Assembly: GCA_963682025.1 (NCBI GenBank)
Contig: CAVMKG010000262.1
Coordinates: forward strand, 310,001-374,000
Reading direction: 5' to 3'
Source of the DNA: Cordilura impudica
Lineage: Eukaryota; Arthropoda; Insecta; Diptera; Scathophagidae
DNA length: 64,000 nt
Shown piece by piece: positions 26,101 through 41,700 of the stretch (position 1 is its first letter; every line of letters begins with the position of its first letter). The notes below the pieces were generated by a model that was not told the DNA's origin, did not search any database, and saw only the letters and a list, made by a program, of their open reading frames with translations. The position numbers and the translations under genes were made by a program.

Positions 26101-29100
26101 TCTGAAAATTTACCTTTTCCTTAGAAAATTTTCTTATAAATTTACCTTTCCTTAGTAAGTTTTCGAATAAATTCTGAAATTTTGCCACTTCCTTAGTAAA
26201 TTTTCTTAAAAATTTACACTTCTTTAGGAAATTTTCTTAAAAATGTACCTTTCCTTAGTAAATTTTCTCAAAAACTCTGAAAATTTACTTTTTCCTTAAT
26301 AAATTTACCTTTCCTTAGTAAATTTTCTTAAAAATTTACCTTCCCTTAGTAAATTTCCTCAAAAATTCTGAAAATTTACCTTTTGCTTAGTAAATATTCT
26401 TAAAAATTTTCCTTTCCTTAGTAAATTTTCTTAAAAATTTACCTTTCCTTAGTAAATTTTCTCAAAAATTCTGAAAATTTATATTTTCCTTAGTAAACTT
26501 TCTTAAAAATTTACCTTTCCTTAGTAAATTTTCTCAAAAATTCTGAAAATTTACCATTTCCTTAGTAAATTTTCTTAAAAATTTAACTTTCCTTAGTAAA
26601 TTTTATTAAAAATTCTGAAAATTTAACTTTTCCTTAGTAAATTTTCTTAAAAATTTACCTTTCATTAATAAATTTTCTCAAAAATTCTGAAAATTTACCT
26701 TTTCCTTAGTAAATTTTCTTAAAAATTTACCCTTCCTTAGTAAATTTTCTTAAAAATTTAACTTTCCTTAGTAAATTTCACAAAAATTCTGAAAATTTAC
26801 CTTTTCCTTAGTAAATTTTCTTAACAATTTACCTTTCCTTAGTAAGTTTTCTCAAAAATTCTGAAAATTTATCTTTTCCTTAGTAAATTTTCTTAAAAAT
26901 TTAACTTTCCTTAGTAAATTTTCTCAAAAATTCTGAAAATTTAACTTTTCCTTAGTAAATTTTCTTAAAAATTTACCTTTCGTTAAAAAATTTTCTCAAA
27001 AATTCTGAAAATTTACTTTTCCGTATTAAATTTTCTTAAAAATTTACCTGTCCTTAGTAAATTTTCTCAAAAATTCTGAAAATTTACCTTTTCCTTAGTA
27101 AATTTTCTTAAAAATATACGTCTCCTTAGTAAATTTTCTCAAACATTCTGAAAATTTACTTTTTCCTAAGTAAATTTTCTTAAAAATTTAACTTTCCTTA
27201 GTAAATTTTCTCAAAAATTCTGAAAATTTAACTTTTCCTTCGTAAATTTTCTTAAAAATTTAACTTTTCTTAATAAATTTTCTCAAAAATTCTGAAAATT
27301 TACCTTTTCCTTAGTAAATTTTCTTAAAAATTTAACCTTCCTTATTAAATTTTCTTAAAAATTTAACTTTCCTTAGTAAATTTCACAAAAATTCTGAAAA
27401 TTTACTTTTTCCTTAGTAAATCTTCTTAAAAATTTACCTTTCCTTAGTAAATTTTCTCAAAAATTCGGAATATTTACCTTTTCCTTAGGAAATTTTCTTA
27501 AAAATTTACCTTTCCTTAGTAAATTTTTTTAAAAATTTACCCATCCTTAGTAAATCTTCTTAAAAATGTACATTTCCTTAGTAAACTTTCTCAAAAAATC
27601 TGAAAACTTACCTTTTCCTTAGTAAATTTTCTTAAAAATTTATCTTTCCTTAGTAAATTTTCTTAAAAATGTACCTATCCTTAGTAAATTTTCTTAAAAA
27701 TTTACCTTTCCTTAGTAAATTTTCTCAAAAATTCTGAAGATTTACCTTTTCCTTAGTAAATTTTCTTAAAAATATACCTCTCCTTAGTAGATTTTCTCAA
27801 AAATTCTGAAAATTTACCTTTCCTTAGTAACTTTTCTTAAAATATTAACTTTCCTTAGTAAATTTTCTTATAAATTTACCTTTCCTTAGTAAATTTTCTC
27901 AAAAATTCTGAAAATTTACGTTTTGCTTAGTAAATTTTCTTAAAATATTAACTTTCCTTAGTAAATTTTCTTATAAATTTACCTTTCCTTAGTAAATTTT
28001 CTCAAAAATTCTGAAAATTTACGTTTTGCTTAGTAAATTTTCTTAAAAATTTACCTTTCCCTAGTAAATTTTCTTAAGAATTTATCTTTCCTTATTAAAT
28101 TTTCTCAAAAATTCTGAAAATTTACATTTTCCTTAGTAAATTTTCTTAAAAATTTATCTTCCGTTAGTAAATTTCCTAAAAAATTCTGAAAATTTACCTT
28201 TTGCTTAGTAAATTTTCTTAAAAATGAACCTTTCCTTAGTAAATTTTCTTAAAAATTTACCCTTCCTTAATAAATTTTCTTAAAAATGAACCTTTCCTTA
28301 GTAAATTTTCGAAAAAATTCTGAAAATTTGCCATTTCCTTAGTAAATTTTCTTAAAAATTTACACTTCTTTAGGAAATTTTCTTAAAAATGTACCTTTCC
28401 TTAGTAAATTTTCTCAAAAATTCTGAAAAGTTACCTTTTCCTTAGTAAATTTTCTTATAAATTTACCTTTCCTTAGTAAATTTTCTTAAAAATTCTGAAA
28501 ATTTACGGTTTGCTTCGTAAATTTTCTTAAAAATTTACCTTTCCTTAGTAAATTTTCTCGAAAATTCTGAAACTTTTTCCTTTTCCTTAGTAACTTTTCT
28601 TAAAAATTTAACTTTCCTTAGTAAATTTTCTCAAAAATTCTGAAAATTTATCTTTTCCTTAGTAAATTTTCTTAAAAATTTAACTTCCCTTAGTAAATTT
28701 TCTCAAAAATTCTGAAAATTTACCTTTTCCTTAGTAAATTCTCTTAAAAATTTACCCGTCCTTACTAATTTTTTTTAAAAACGTACCATTCCTTAGTAAA
28801 TTTTCTCAAAAATTCTGAAAATTTACCTTTTCCTTAGTAAATTTTCTTAACAATTTACCTTTCCTTAGTAAATTTTCTTAAAAATTCTCAAAATTTACCT
28901 TTTGCTAAGTAAATTTTCTTAAAAATTTTCCTTTCCTTAGTAAATTTTCTTAAAAATTTACCTTTCCTTAGTAAATTTTCTCAAAAATTCTGAAAATTTA
29001 TCTTTTCCTTAATAAATTTTCTTAAAAATTTACCTTTCCTTAGTAAATTTTCTCAAAAATTCTGAAAATTTATCTTTTCCTTAGTAAATTTTCTTAAAAA

Positions 29101-32100
29101 TTTACCTTTCCTTAGTAAATTTTCTCAAAAATTCTGAAACTTTAACTTTTCCTTAGTACCTTTTCTTAAAAATTTACCATTCCTCAGTAAATTTTCTTAA
29201 AAATTTACCCTTCCTTAGTAAATTTTCTTAAAAATTTACCTTTCCTTAATAAATTTTCTCAAAACTTCTGAAAATTTACCTTTTCCTTAGTAAATTTTCT
29301 TAAAAATTTACCCTTCCTTAGTAATTTTTCTTAAAAATTTAGCTTTCCTTAGTAAATTTTCTCAAAAATTCTGAAAATTTATCTTTTCGTTAGTAAATTT
29401 TCTGAAAAATTTATCTTCCGTTAGTAAATTTCCTAAAAAATTCTGAAAATTTACATTTTGCTTAGTAAATTTTCTTAAAAATGAACCTTTCCTTAGTAAA
29501 TTTTCTTAAAAATTTACCCTTCCTTAATAAATTTTCTTAAAAATGAACCTTTCCTTAGTAAATTTTCGAAAAAATTCTGAAAATTTGCCATTTCCTTAGT
29601 AAATTTTCTTAAAAATTTACACTTCTTTAGGAAATTTTCTTAAAAATGTACCTTTCCTTAGTAAATTTTCTCAAAAATTCTGAAAATTTACTTTTGCTAG
29701 TAAATTTTCTTAAAAATTTACTTTTTCCTAGTAAATTTTCTTAAGAATTTATCTTTCCTTAGTAAATTTTCTCAAAAATTCTGAAAATTTACATTTTCCT
29801 TAGTAAATTTTCTTAAAAATTTACCTTTCCTTAGTAAATTTTCTCAAAAATTCTGAAACTTTACCTTTTCCTTAGTAACTTTTCTTAAAAATTTAACTTT
29901 CCTTTGTAAATTTTAACAAAAAATCTGAAAATTTACCTTTTCCTTAGTAAATGTTCTTATAAATTTACCTTTCCTTAGAAAATTTTCTCAAAAATTCTGA
30001 AAATTTACGTCTTGCTTAGTAAATTTTCTTAAAAATTTACCTTTCCTTAGTAAATTTTCTCAAAAATTCTGAAAATTTACCTTTTCCTTAGTAAATTTTC
30101 TTAAAAATTTAACTTTCCTTAGTAAGTTTTATTAAAAATTCTGAAAATTTAACTTTTCCTTAGTAAATTTTCTTAAAAATTTACCTTTCATTAATAAATT
30201 TTCTCAAAAATTCAGAAAATTTACCTTTTCCTTAGTAAATTTTCTTAAAAATTTACTCTTCCTTAGTAAATTTTCTTAAAAATTTAACTTTCCTTAGTGA
30301 ATTTCACAAAAATTCTGAAAATTTATCTTTTCCTTAGTAAATCTTCTTAAAAATTAAACCTTTCCTTAGTAAGTTTTCTAAAAAATTCTGAAAATTTACC
30401 TTTTCCTTAGTAAATTTTCTTAACAATTTGCCTTTCCTTAGTAAATTTTCTCAAAAATTCTGAAAATTTATCTCTTCCTTAGTAAATTTTCTTAAAAATT
30501 TACCTTTCCCTAGTAAATTTTCTCAAAAATTCTGAAAATTTACCTTTTCCTTAGTAAATTTTCTTAAAAATTTAACTTTCCTTAGTAAATTTTCTAAAAA
30601 ATTCTGAAAATTTAACTTTTCCTTAGTACATTTTCTTAAAAATTTACCTCTCCTTAGTAAATTTTCTCAAAAATTCTGAAAATTTACATTTTCCTTAGTA
30701 CATTTTCTTAAAAATTTAACTTTCCTTAATAAATTTTCTCAAAAATTCTGAAAATTTACCTTTTCCTTAGTAAATTTTCTTAAAAATTTAACCTTCCTTA
30801 GTAAATTTTCTTAAAAATTTAACTTTCCTTAGTAAATTTCTTAAAAATTCTGAAAATTTACCTTTTCCTTAGTAAATCTTCTTAAAAATTTACCTTGCCT
30901 TAGTAAATTTTCTCAAAAATTATGAATATTTACCTTTTCCTTAGTAAATATTCTAAAAAATTTACCTTTCCTTAGTAAATTTTTTTAAAAATTTACCCAT
31001 CCTTAGTAAATCTTCTTAAAAATGTACCTTTCCTTAGTAAACTTTCTCAAAAATTCTGAAAACTTACCTTTTCCTTAGTAAATTTTTTTAAAAATTTATC
31101 TTTCCTTAGTAAATTTTCTTAAAGATTTACCTTTCCTTAGTAAATTTTCTTAAAAATTTACCTTTCCTTAGTAAATTTTCTCAAAAATTCTGAAAATTTA
31201 ACTTTTCCTTAGTAAATTTTCTTAAAAATTTAACGTTCCTTAGTAAATTTTCTCAAAAACTCGGAAAATTTACCTTTTCCTTAGTAAATTTTCTTAAAAA
31301 TTTAACTTTCCTTAGTAAATTTCTCAAAAATTCTGAAAATTTACCTTTTCCTTAGTAAATTTTCTTAACAATTTGCCTTTCCTTAGTAAATTTTCTCAAA
31401 AATTCTGAAAATTTATCTCTTCCTTAGTAAATTTTCTTAAAAATTTACCTTTCCTTAGTAAATTTTCTCAAAAATTCTGAAAATTTACCTTTTCCTTAGT
31501 AAATTCTCTTAAAAATTTAACCTTCCTTAGTAAATTTTTTTAACAACGTACCATTCCTTAGTAAAATTACATGTTCTTAAAAATTTAACTTTCCTTAGTC
31601 AATTTTCTAAAAAATTCTGAAAATTTAACTTTTCCTTAGTAAATTTTCTTAAAAATTTACCTTTCCTTAATAAATTTTCTCAAAAAACTTGAAAATTTAC
31701 CTTTTCCGTAGTAAATTTTCTTAAAAATTTACCACTCCTTAGTAAATTTTCTCAAAAATTCTGAAAATATACCTTTTCCTTAGTAAATTTTCTTAAAAAT
31801 ATACCTCTCCTTAGTAAATTTTCTCAAAAATTCTGAAAATTTACATTTTCCTTAGTACATTTTCTTAAAAATTTAACTTTCCTTAGTAAATTTTCTCAAA
31901 AATTCTGAAAATTTAACTTTTCCTTAGTAAATTTTCTTAAAAATTTAACTTTCCTTAATAAATTTTCTCAAAAATTCTGTAAATTTACCTTTTCCTTAGT
32001 AAATTTTCTTAAAAATTTAACCTTCCTTAATAAATTTTCTTAAAAATTTAACTTTCCTTAGTAAATTTCACAAAAATTCTGCAAATTTATTTTTTCCTTA

Positions 32101-35100
32101 GTAAATCTTCTTAAAAATTTACCTTTCCTTAGTAAATTTTCTCAAAAATTCTGAATATTTACCTTTTCCTTAGGAAATTTTCTAAAAAATTTACCTTTCC
32201 TTAGTAAATTTTTTTAAAAATTTACCCATCCTTAGTAAATCTTCTTAAAATGTACCTTTCCTTAGTAAAATTTCTCAAAAATTCTGAAAACTTACCTTTT
32301 CCTTAGTAAATTTTTTTAAAAATTTATCTTTCCTTAGTAAATTTTCTTAAAAATTTAACTTTCCTTAGTAAATTTTCTTAAAAATTTAACGTTCCTTAGT
32401 AAATTTTCTCAAAAAGTCTGAAAATTTACCTTTTCCTTAGTAAATTTTCTTAAAAATTTACCTTTCCTTAGTAAATTTTCTCAAAAATTCTGAAAATTTA
32501 ACTTTTCCTTAGTAAATTTTCTTAAAAATTTAACTTTCCTTAGTAAATTTTCTCAAAATTCTGAAAATTTACCTTTCCTTAGTAAATTTTCTTAAAAATT
32601 TAACGTTCCTTAATAAATTTTCTCAAAAACTCTGAAAATTTACCTTTTCCTTAGTAAATCTTCTTAAAAATTAAACCTTTCCTTAGTAAGTTTTCTCAAA
32701 AATTCTGAAAATTTACCTTTTCCTTAGTAAATTTTCTTAACAATTTGCCTTTCCTTAGTAAATTTTCTCAAAAATTCTGAAAATTTATCTCTTCCTTAGT
32801 AAATTTTCTTAAAAATTTACCTTTCCTTAGTAAATTTTCTCAAAAATTCTGAAAATTTACCTTTTCCTTAGTAAGTTTTCTTAAAAATTTACCTTTTCTT
32901 AATAAATTTTCTCAAAAATTCTGAAAATTTACTTTTCCTTAGTAAATTCTCTTAAAAATTTAACCTTCCTTAGTAAATTTTTTTAACAACGTACCATTCC
33001 TTAGTAAAATTTCTCAAAAATTCTGAAAATTTACATTTTCCTTAGTAAATTTTCTTATAAATTTGCCTTTCCTTACTAAATTTTCTCGAAAATTCTGAAA
33101 CTTTACCTTTTCCTCAGTAAATTTTCTTAAAAATGTACCTCTGCTTAGTAAATTTTCTTAAAAATTCTGAAAATTTACCTTTTCCATAGTAAATTTTCTT
33201 AAAAATTTACCTTTCCTTAGTAAATTTTCTCAAAAATTCTGAAAATTTATGTTTTGCTTAGTAAATTTTCTTAAAAATTTACCTTTCCTTAGTAAAATTT
33301 CTCAAAACTTCTGAAAATTTGCTTTTGCTTAGTAAATTTTCTTAAAAATTTACTTTTGCTTAGTAAATTTTCTTAAAAATTTACCTTTCCTTAGTAAATT
33401 TTCTTAAGAGTTATCTCTCCTTAGTAAATTTTCTTATAAATTCTGAAAATTTACCTTTTCCTTAGAAAATTTTCTTATAAATTTAACTTTCCTTAGTAAG
33501 TTTTCGAATAAATTCTGAAATTTTGCCACTTCTTTAGTAAATTTTCCTAAAAATTTACACTTCTTTAGGAAATTTTCTTAAAAATGTACCTTTCCTTAGT
33601 AAATTTTCTCAAAAACTCTGAAAATTTACTTTTTCCTTAATAAATTTACCTTTCCTTAGTAAATTTTCTTAAAAATTTAACTTCCCTTAGTAAATTTCCT
33701 CAAAAATTCTGAAAATTTACCTTTTGCTTAGTAAATATTCTTAGAAATTTTCCTTTCCTTAGTAAATTTTCTTAAAAATTTACCTTTCCTTAGTAAATTT
33801 TCTCAAAAATTCTGAAAATTTATATTTTCCTTAGTAAATTTTCTTAAAAATTTACCTTTCCTTAGTAAATTTTCTCAAAAATTCTGAAAATTTACCATTT
33901 CCTTAGTAAATTTTCTTAAAAATTTAACTTTCCTTAGTAAATTTTATTAAAAATTCTGAAAATTTAACTTTTCCTTAGTAAATTTTCTTAAAAATTTACC
34001 TTTCATTAATAATTTTCTCAAAAATTCTGAAAATTTACCTTTTCCTTAGTAAATTTTCTTAAAAATTTACCCTTCCTTAGTAAATTTTCTTAAAAATTTA
34101 ACTTTCCTTAGTAAATTTCTCAAAAATTCTGAAAATTTAACTTTTCCTTAGTAAATTTTCTTAAAAATTTACCTTTCGTTAAAAAATTTTCTCAAAAATT
34201 CTGAAAATTTACTTTTCCGTATTAAATTTTCTTAAAAATTTACCTGTCCTTAGTAAATTTTCTCAAAAATTCTGAAAATTTACCTTTTCCTTAGTAAATT
34301 TTCTTAAAAATATACGTCTCCTTAGTAAATTTTCTCAAACATTCTGAAAATTTACTTTTTCCTAAGTAAATTTTCATGAAAATTTAACTTTCCTTAGTAA
34401 ATTTTCTCAAAAATTCTGAAAATTTAACTTTTCCTTCGTAAATTTTCTTAAAAATTTAACTTTTCTTAATAAATTTTCTCAAAAATTCTGAAAATTTACC
34501 TTTTCCTTAGTAAATTTTCTTAAAAATTTAACCTTCCTTATTAAATTTTCTTAAAAATTTAACTTTCCTTAGTAAATTTCACAAAAATTCTGAAAATTTA
34601 CTTTTTCCTTAGTAAATCTTCTTAAAAATTTACCTTTCCTTAGTAAATTTTCTCAAAAATTCGGAATATTTACCTTTTCCTTAGGAAATTTTCTTAAAAA
34701 TTTACCTTTCCTTAGTAAATTTTTTTAAAAATTTACCCATCCTTAGTAAATCTTCTTAAAAATGTACCTTTCGTTAGTAAACTTTCTCAAAAATTCTGAA
34801 AACTTACCTTTTCCTTAGTAAATTTTCTTAAAAATTTATATTTCCTTAGTAAATTTTCTTAAAAATTTACCTATCCTTAGTAAATTTTCTTAAAAATTTA
34901 CCTTTCCTTAGTAAATTTTCTCAAAAATTCTGAAGATTTACCTTTTCCTTAGTAAATTTTCTTAAAAATATACCTCTCCTTAGTAGATTTTCTCAAAAAT
35001 TCTGAAAATTTACCTTTCCTTAGTAAATTTTCCTAAAGATTTACCTTTCCTTAGTAAATTTTCTCAAAAATTCTGAAAAATTACCATTTCCTTAGTAAAT

Positions 35101-38100
35101 TTTCTTAAAAATTTAACTTTCCTTAGTAAATTTTATTAAAAATTCTGAAAATTTAACTTTTCCTTAGTAAATTTTCTTAAAAATTTACCTTTCATTAATA
35201 AATTTTCTCAAAAATTCTGAAAATTTACCCTTCCTTAGTAAATTTTCTTAAAAATTTAACTTTCCTTAGTAAATTTCACAAAAATTCTGAAAATTTACCT
35301 TTTCCTTAGTAAATTTTCTTAACAATTTGCCTTTCCTTAGTAAGTTTTCTCAAAAATTCTGAAAATTTATCTCTTCCTTAGTAAATTTTCTTAAAAATTT
35401 ACCTTTCCTTAGTAAATTTTCTCAAAAATTCTGAAAATTTACCTTTTCCTTAGTACTTGTTCTTAAAAATTTAACTTTCCTTAGTCAATTTTCTAAAAAA
35501 TTCTGAAAATTTAACTTTTCCTTAGTACATTTTCTTAAAAATTTACCTTTCCTTAATAAATTTTCTCAAAAAATTTGAAAATTTACCTTTTCCGTAGTAA
35601 ATTTTCTTAAAAATTTACCACTCCTTAGTAAATTTTCTCAAAAATTCTGAAAATTTACCTTTTCCTTAGTAAATTTTCTTAAAAATATACCTCTCCTTAG
35701 TAAATTTTCTCAAAAATTCTGAAAATTTACATTTTCCTTAGTACATTTTCTTAAAAATTTAACTTTCCTTAGTAAATTTTCTCAAAAATTCTGAAAATTT
35801 AACTTTTCCTTAGTAAATTTTCTTAAAAATTTAACTTTCCTTAATAAATTTTCTCAAAAATTCTGTAAATTTACCTTTTCCTTAGTAAATTTTCTTAAAA
35901 ATTTAACCTTCCTTAATAAATTTTCTTAAAAATTTAACTTTCCTTAGTAAATTTCACAAAAATTCTGCAAATTTACCTTTTCCTTAGTAAATCTTCTTAA
36001 AAATTTACCTTTCCTTAGTAAATTTTCTCAAAAATTCTGAATATTTACCTTTTCCTTAGGAAATTTTCTAAAAAATTTACCTTTCCTTAGTAAATTTTTT
36101 TAAAAATTTACCCATCCTTAGTAAATCTTCTTAAAATGTACCTTTCCTTAGTAAACTTTACCTTTTCCTTAGTAAATTTTCTTAAAAATTTACCTTTCCT
36201 TAGTAAATTTTCTCAAAAATTCTGAAAATTTAACTTTTCCTTAGTAAATTTTCTTAAAAATTTAACTTTCCTTAGTAAATTTTCTCAAAATTCTGAAAAT
36301 TTACCTTTCCTTAGTAAATTTTCTTAAAAATTTAACGTTCCTTAATAAATTTTCTCAAAAACTCTGAAAATTTACCTTTTCCTTAGTAAATCTTCTTAAA
36401 AATTAAACCTTTCCTTAGTAAGTTTTCTCAAAAATTATGAAAATTTACCTTTTCCATAGTAAATTTTCTTAACAATTTGCCTTTCCTTAGTAAATTTTCT
36501 CAAAAATTCTGAAAATTTATCTCTTCCTTAGTAAATTTTCTTAAAAATTTACCTTTCCTTAGTAAATTTTCTCAAAAATTCTGAAAATTTACCTTTTCCT
36601 TAGTAAGTTTTCTTAAAAATTTACCTTTTCTTAATAAATTTTCTCAAAAATTCTGAAAATTTACTTTTCCTTAGTAAATTCTCTTAAAAATTTAACCTTC
36701 CTTAGTAAATTTTTTTAACAACGTACCATTCCTTAGTAAAATTTCTCAAAAATTCTGAAAATTTACATTTTCCTTAGTAAATTTTCTTATAAATTTGCCT
36801 TTCCTTACTAAATTTTCTCGAAAATTCTGAAACTTTACCTTTTCCTTAGTAACTTTTCTTAAAAATTTACCCTTCCTCAGTAAATTTTCTTAAAAATGTA
36901 CCTCTCCTTAGTAAATTTTCTTAAAAATTCTGAAAATTTACCTTTTCCTTAGTAAATTTTCTTAAAAATTTACCTTTCCTTAGTAAATTTTCTCAAAAAT
37001 TCTGAAAATTTATGTTTTGCTTAGTAAATTTTCTTAAAAATTTACCTTTCCCTAGTAAAATTTCTCAAATCTTCTGAAAATTTGCTTTTGCTTAGTAAAT
37101 TTTCTTAAAAATTTACTTTTGCTTAGTAAATTTTCTTAAAAATTTACCTTTCCTTAGTAAATTTTCTTAAGAGTTTATCTCTCCTTAGTAAATTTTCTTA
37201 TAAATTCTGAAACTTTACCTTTTCCTTAGAAAATTTTCTTATAAATTTACCTTTCCTTAGTAAGTTTTCGAATAAATTCTGAAATTTTGCCACTTCCTTA
37301 GTAAATTTTCTTAAAAATTTACACTTCTTTAGGAAATTTTCTTAAAAATGTACCTTTCCTTAGTAAATTTTCTCAAAAACTCTGAAAATTTACTTTTTCC
37401 TTAATAAATTTACCTTTCCTTAGTAAATTTTCTTAAAAATTTACCTTCCCTTAGTAAATTTCCTCAAAAATTCTGAAAATTTACCTTTTGCTTAGTAAAT
37501 ATTCTTAAAAATTTTCCTTTCCTTAGTAAATTTTCTTAAAAATTTACCTTTCCTTAGTAAATTTTCTCAAAAATTCTGAAAATTTATATTTTCCTTAGTA
37601 AATTTTCTTAAAAATTTACCTTTCCTTAGTAAATTTTCTCAAAAATTCTGAAAATTTACCATTTCCTTAGTAAATTTTCTTAAAAATTTAAATTTCCTTA
37701 GTAAATTTTATTAAAAATTCTGAAAATTTACCATTTCCTTAGTAAATTTTCTTAAAAATTTACCTTTCATTAATAAATTTTCTCAAAAATTCTGAAAATT
37801 TACCTTTTCCTTAGTAAATTTTCTTAAAAATTTACCCTTCCTTAGTAAATTTTCTTAAAAATTTAACTTTCCTTAGTAAATTTCACAAAAATTCTGAAAA
37901 TTTACCTTTTCCTTAGTAAATTTTCTTAACAATTTGCCTTTCCTTAGTAAGTTTTCTCAAAAATTCTGAAAATTTATCTTTTCCTTAGTAAATTTTATTA
38001 AAAATTTAACTTTCCTTAGTAAATTTTCTCAAAAATTCTGAAAATTTAACTTTTCCTTAGTAAATTTTCTTAAAAATTTACCTTTCGTTAAAAAATTTTC

Positions 38101-38796
38101 TCAAAAATTCTGAAAATTTACTTTTCCGTATTAAATTTTCTTAAAAATTTACCTGTCCTTAGTAAATTTTCTCAAAAATTCTGAAAATTTAACTTTTCCT
38201 TCGTAAATTTTCTTAAAAATTTAACTTTTCTTAATAAATTTTTTCAAAAATTCTGAAAATTTACCTTTTCCTTAGTAAATTTTCTTAAAAATTTAACCTT
38301 CCTTATTAAATTTTCTTAAAAATTTAACTTTCCTTAGTAAATTTCACAAAAATTCTGAAAATTTACTTTTTCCTTAGTAAATCTTCTTAAAAATTTACCT
38401 TTCCTTAGTAAATTTTCTCAAAAATTCGGAATATTTACCTTTTCCTTAGGAAATTTTCTTAAAAATTTACCTTTCCTTAGTAAATTTTTTTAAAAATTTA
38501 CCCATCCTTAGTAAATCTTCTTAAAAATGTACCTTTCGTTAGTAAACTTTCTCAAAAATTCTGAAAACTTACCTTTTCCTTAGTAAATTTTCTTAAAAAT
38601 TTATCTTTCCTTAGTAAATTTTCTTAAAAATTTACCTATCCTTAGTAAATTTTCTTAAAAATTTACCTTTCCTTAGTAAATTTTCTCAAAAATTCTGAAG
38701 ATTTACCTTTTCCTTAGTAAATTTTCTTAAAAATATACCTCTCCTTAGTAGATTTTCTCAAAAATTCTGAAAATTTACCTTTCCTTAGTGAATTTT

Positions 38797-41700
38797 CCTA
38801 AAGATTTACCTTTCCTTAGTAAATTTTCTCAAAAATTCTGAAACTTTACCTTTTCCTTAGTAACTTTTCTTAAAATATTAACTTTCCTTAGTAAATTTTC
38901 TAAAAAATTCTGAAAACTTACCTTTTCCTTAGTAAATTTTCTTATAAATTTACCTTTCCTTAGTAAATTTTCTCAAAAATTCTGAAAATTTACGTTTTGC
39001 TTAGTAAATTTTCTTAAAAATTTACCTTTCCCTAGTAAATTTTCTTAAGAATTTATCTTTCCTTATTAAATTTTCTCAAAAATTCTGAAAATTTACATTT
39101 TCCTTAGTAAATTTTCTTAAAAATTTATCTTCCGTTAGTAAATTTCCTAAAAAATTCTGAAAATTTACCTTTTGCTTAGTACATTTTCTTAAAAATGAAC
39201 CTTTCCTTAGTAAATTTTCTTAAAAATTTACCCTTCCTTAATAAATTTTCTTAAAAATGAACCTTTCCTTAGTAAATTTTCGAAAAAATTCTGAAAATTT
39301 GCCATTTCCTTAGTACATTTTCTTAAAAATTTACACTTCTTTAGGAAATTTTCTTAAAAATGTACCTTTCCTTAGTAAATTTTCTCAAAAATTCTGAAAA
39401 GTTACCTTTTCCTTAGTAAATTTTCTTATAAATTTACCTTTCCTTAGTAAATTTTCTTAAAAATTCTGAAAATTTACGTTTTGCTTCGTAAATTTTCTTA
39501 AAAATTTACCTTTCCTTAGTAAATTTTCCCGAAAATTCTGAAACTTTTTCCTTTTCCTTAGTAAATTTTCTTAACAATTTACCTTTCCTTAGTAAATTTT
39601 CTTAAAAATTCTCAAAATTTACCTTTTGCTTAGTAAATTTTCTTAAAAATTTTCCATTCCTTAGTAAATTTTCTCGAAAATTCTGAAACTTTTTCCTTTT
39701 CCTTAGTAAATTTTCTTAACAATTTACCTTTCCTTAGTAAATTTTCTCAAAAATTCTGAAAATTTACCTTTTCCTTAGTAAATTTTCTTAACAATTTACC
39801 TTTCCTTAGTAAATTTTCTTAAAAATTCTCAAAATTTACCTTTTGCTTAGTAAATTTTCTTAAAAATTTTCCTTTCCTTAGTAAATTTTCTTAAAAATTT
39901 ACCTTTCCTTAGTAAATTTTCTCAAAAATTCTGAAAATTTATCTTTTCCTTAATAAATTTTCTTAAAAATTTACCTTTCCTTAGTAAATTTTCTCAAAAA
40001 TTCTGAAAATTTATCTTTTCCTTAGTAAATTTTCTTAAAAATTTACCTTTCCTTAGTAAATTTTCTCAAAAATTCTGAAACTTTAACTTTTCCTTAGTAC
40101 CTTTTCTTAAAAATTTACCATTCCTCAGTAAATTTTCTTAAAAATGTACCCTTCCTTAGTAAATTTTCTTAAAAATTTACCTTTCCTTAATAAATTTTCT
40201 CAAAACTTCTGAAAATTTACCTTTTCCTTAGTAGATTTTCTTAAAAATTTACCCTTCCTTAGTAATTTTTCTTAAAAATTTAGCTTTCCTTAGTAAATTT
40301 TCTCAAAAATTCTGAAAATTTATCTTTTCGTTAGTAAATTTTCTGAAAAATTTATCTTCCGTTAGTAAATTTCCTAAAAAATTCTGAAAATTTACATTTT
40401 GCTTAGTAAATTTTCTTAAAAATGAACCTTTCCTTAGTAAATTTTCTTAAAAATTTACCCTTCCTTAATAAATTTTCTTAAAAATGAACCTTTCCTTAGT
40501 AAATTTTCGAAAAAATTCTGAAAATTTGCCATTTCCTTAGTAAATTTTCTTAAAAATTTACACTTCTTTAGGAAATTTTCTTAAAAATGTACCTTTCCTT
40601 AGTAAATTTTCTCAAAAATTCTGAAAATTTACGTTTTTTCTTAGTAAATTTTCTTATAAATTTACCTTTCCTTAGTAAATTTTCTCAAAAATTCTGACAA
40701 TTTACGTTTTGCTTAGTAAATTTTCTTAAAAGTTTACCTTTCCTTAGTAAATTTTCTCGAAAATTCTGAAACCTTTTCCTTTTCCATAGTAACTTTTCTT
40801 AAAAATTTAACTTTCCTTAGTAAATTTTCTCAAAAATTCTGAAAATTTATCTTTTCCTTAGTAAATTTTCTTAAAATTTTACCTTTCCTTAATAAAATTT
40901 CTCAGAAATTCTGAAAATTTACGTTTTCCTTAGTAAATTCTCTTAAAAATTTACCCCTCCTTAGTAATTTTTTTTAAAAACGTACCATTCCTTAGAAAAT
41001 TTTCTCAAAAATTCTGAAAATTTACCTTTTCCTTAGTAAATTCTCTTAAAAATTTACCCCCCCTCAGTAAATTTTCTTAAAAATTTACCTTTCCTTAGTA
41101 AATTTTCTCAAAAATTCAGAAAATTTAGCTTTTCCTTAATAAATTTTCTTAAAAATTTACCTTTCCTTAGTAAATTTTCTCAAAAATTCTGAAAATTTAC
41201 CTTTTCCTTGGTAAATTTTCTTAAAAATTTAACTTTCCTTAGTAAATTTTCTCAAAAATTCTGAAAATTTACCTTTTCCTTAGTAAATTTTCTTAAAAAT
41301 TTACCTTTCCTCAGTAAATTTTCTTAAAAATTTACCTTTCCTTAGTGAATTTTCTCAAAAATTCTGAAAATTTACTTTTCCTTAGTAAATTCTCTTAAAA
41401 ATTTAACCTTCCTTAGTAAATTTTTTTAACAACGTACCATTCCTTAGTAAAATTTCTCAAAAATTCTGAAAACTTACCTTTTCCTTAGTAAATTTTCTTA
41501 TAAATTTACCTTTCCTTACTAGATTTTCTCGAAAATTCTGAAAATTTTCCTTTTCCTTAGTAAATTTTCTTAAAAATTTACCTTTCCTTAGTAAATTTTC
41601 TCAAAACTTCTGAAAATTTACTTTTGCTTAGTAAATTTTCTTAAAAATATACCTTTCCTTAGTAAATTTTCTTAAGAATTTATCTTTCCTTAGTAAATTT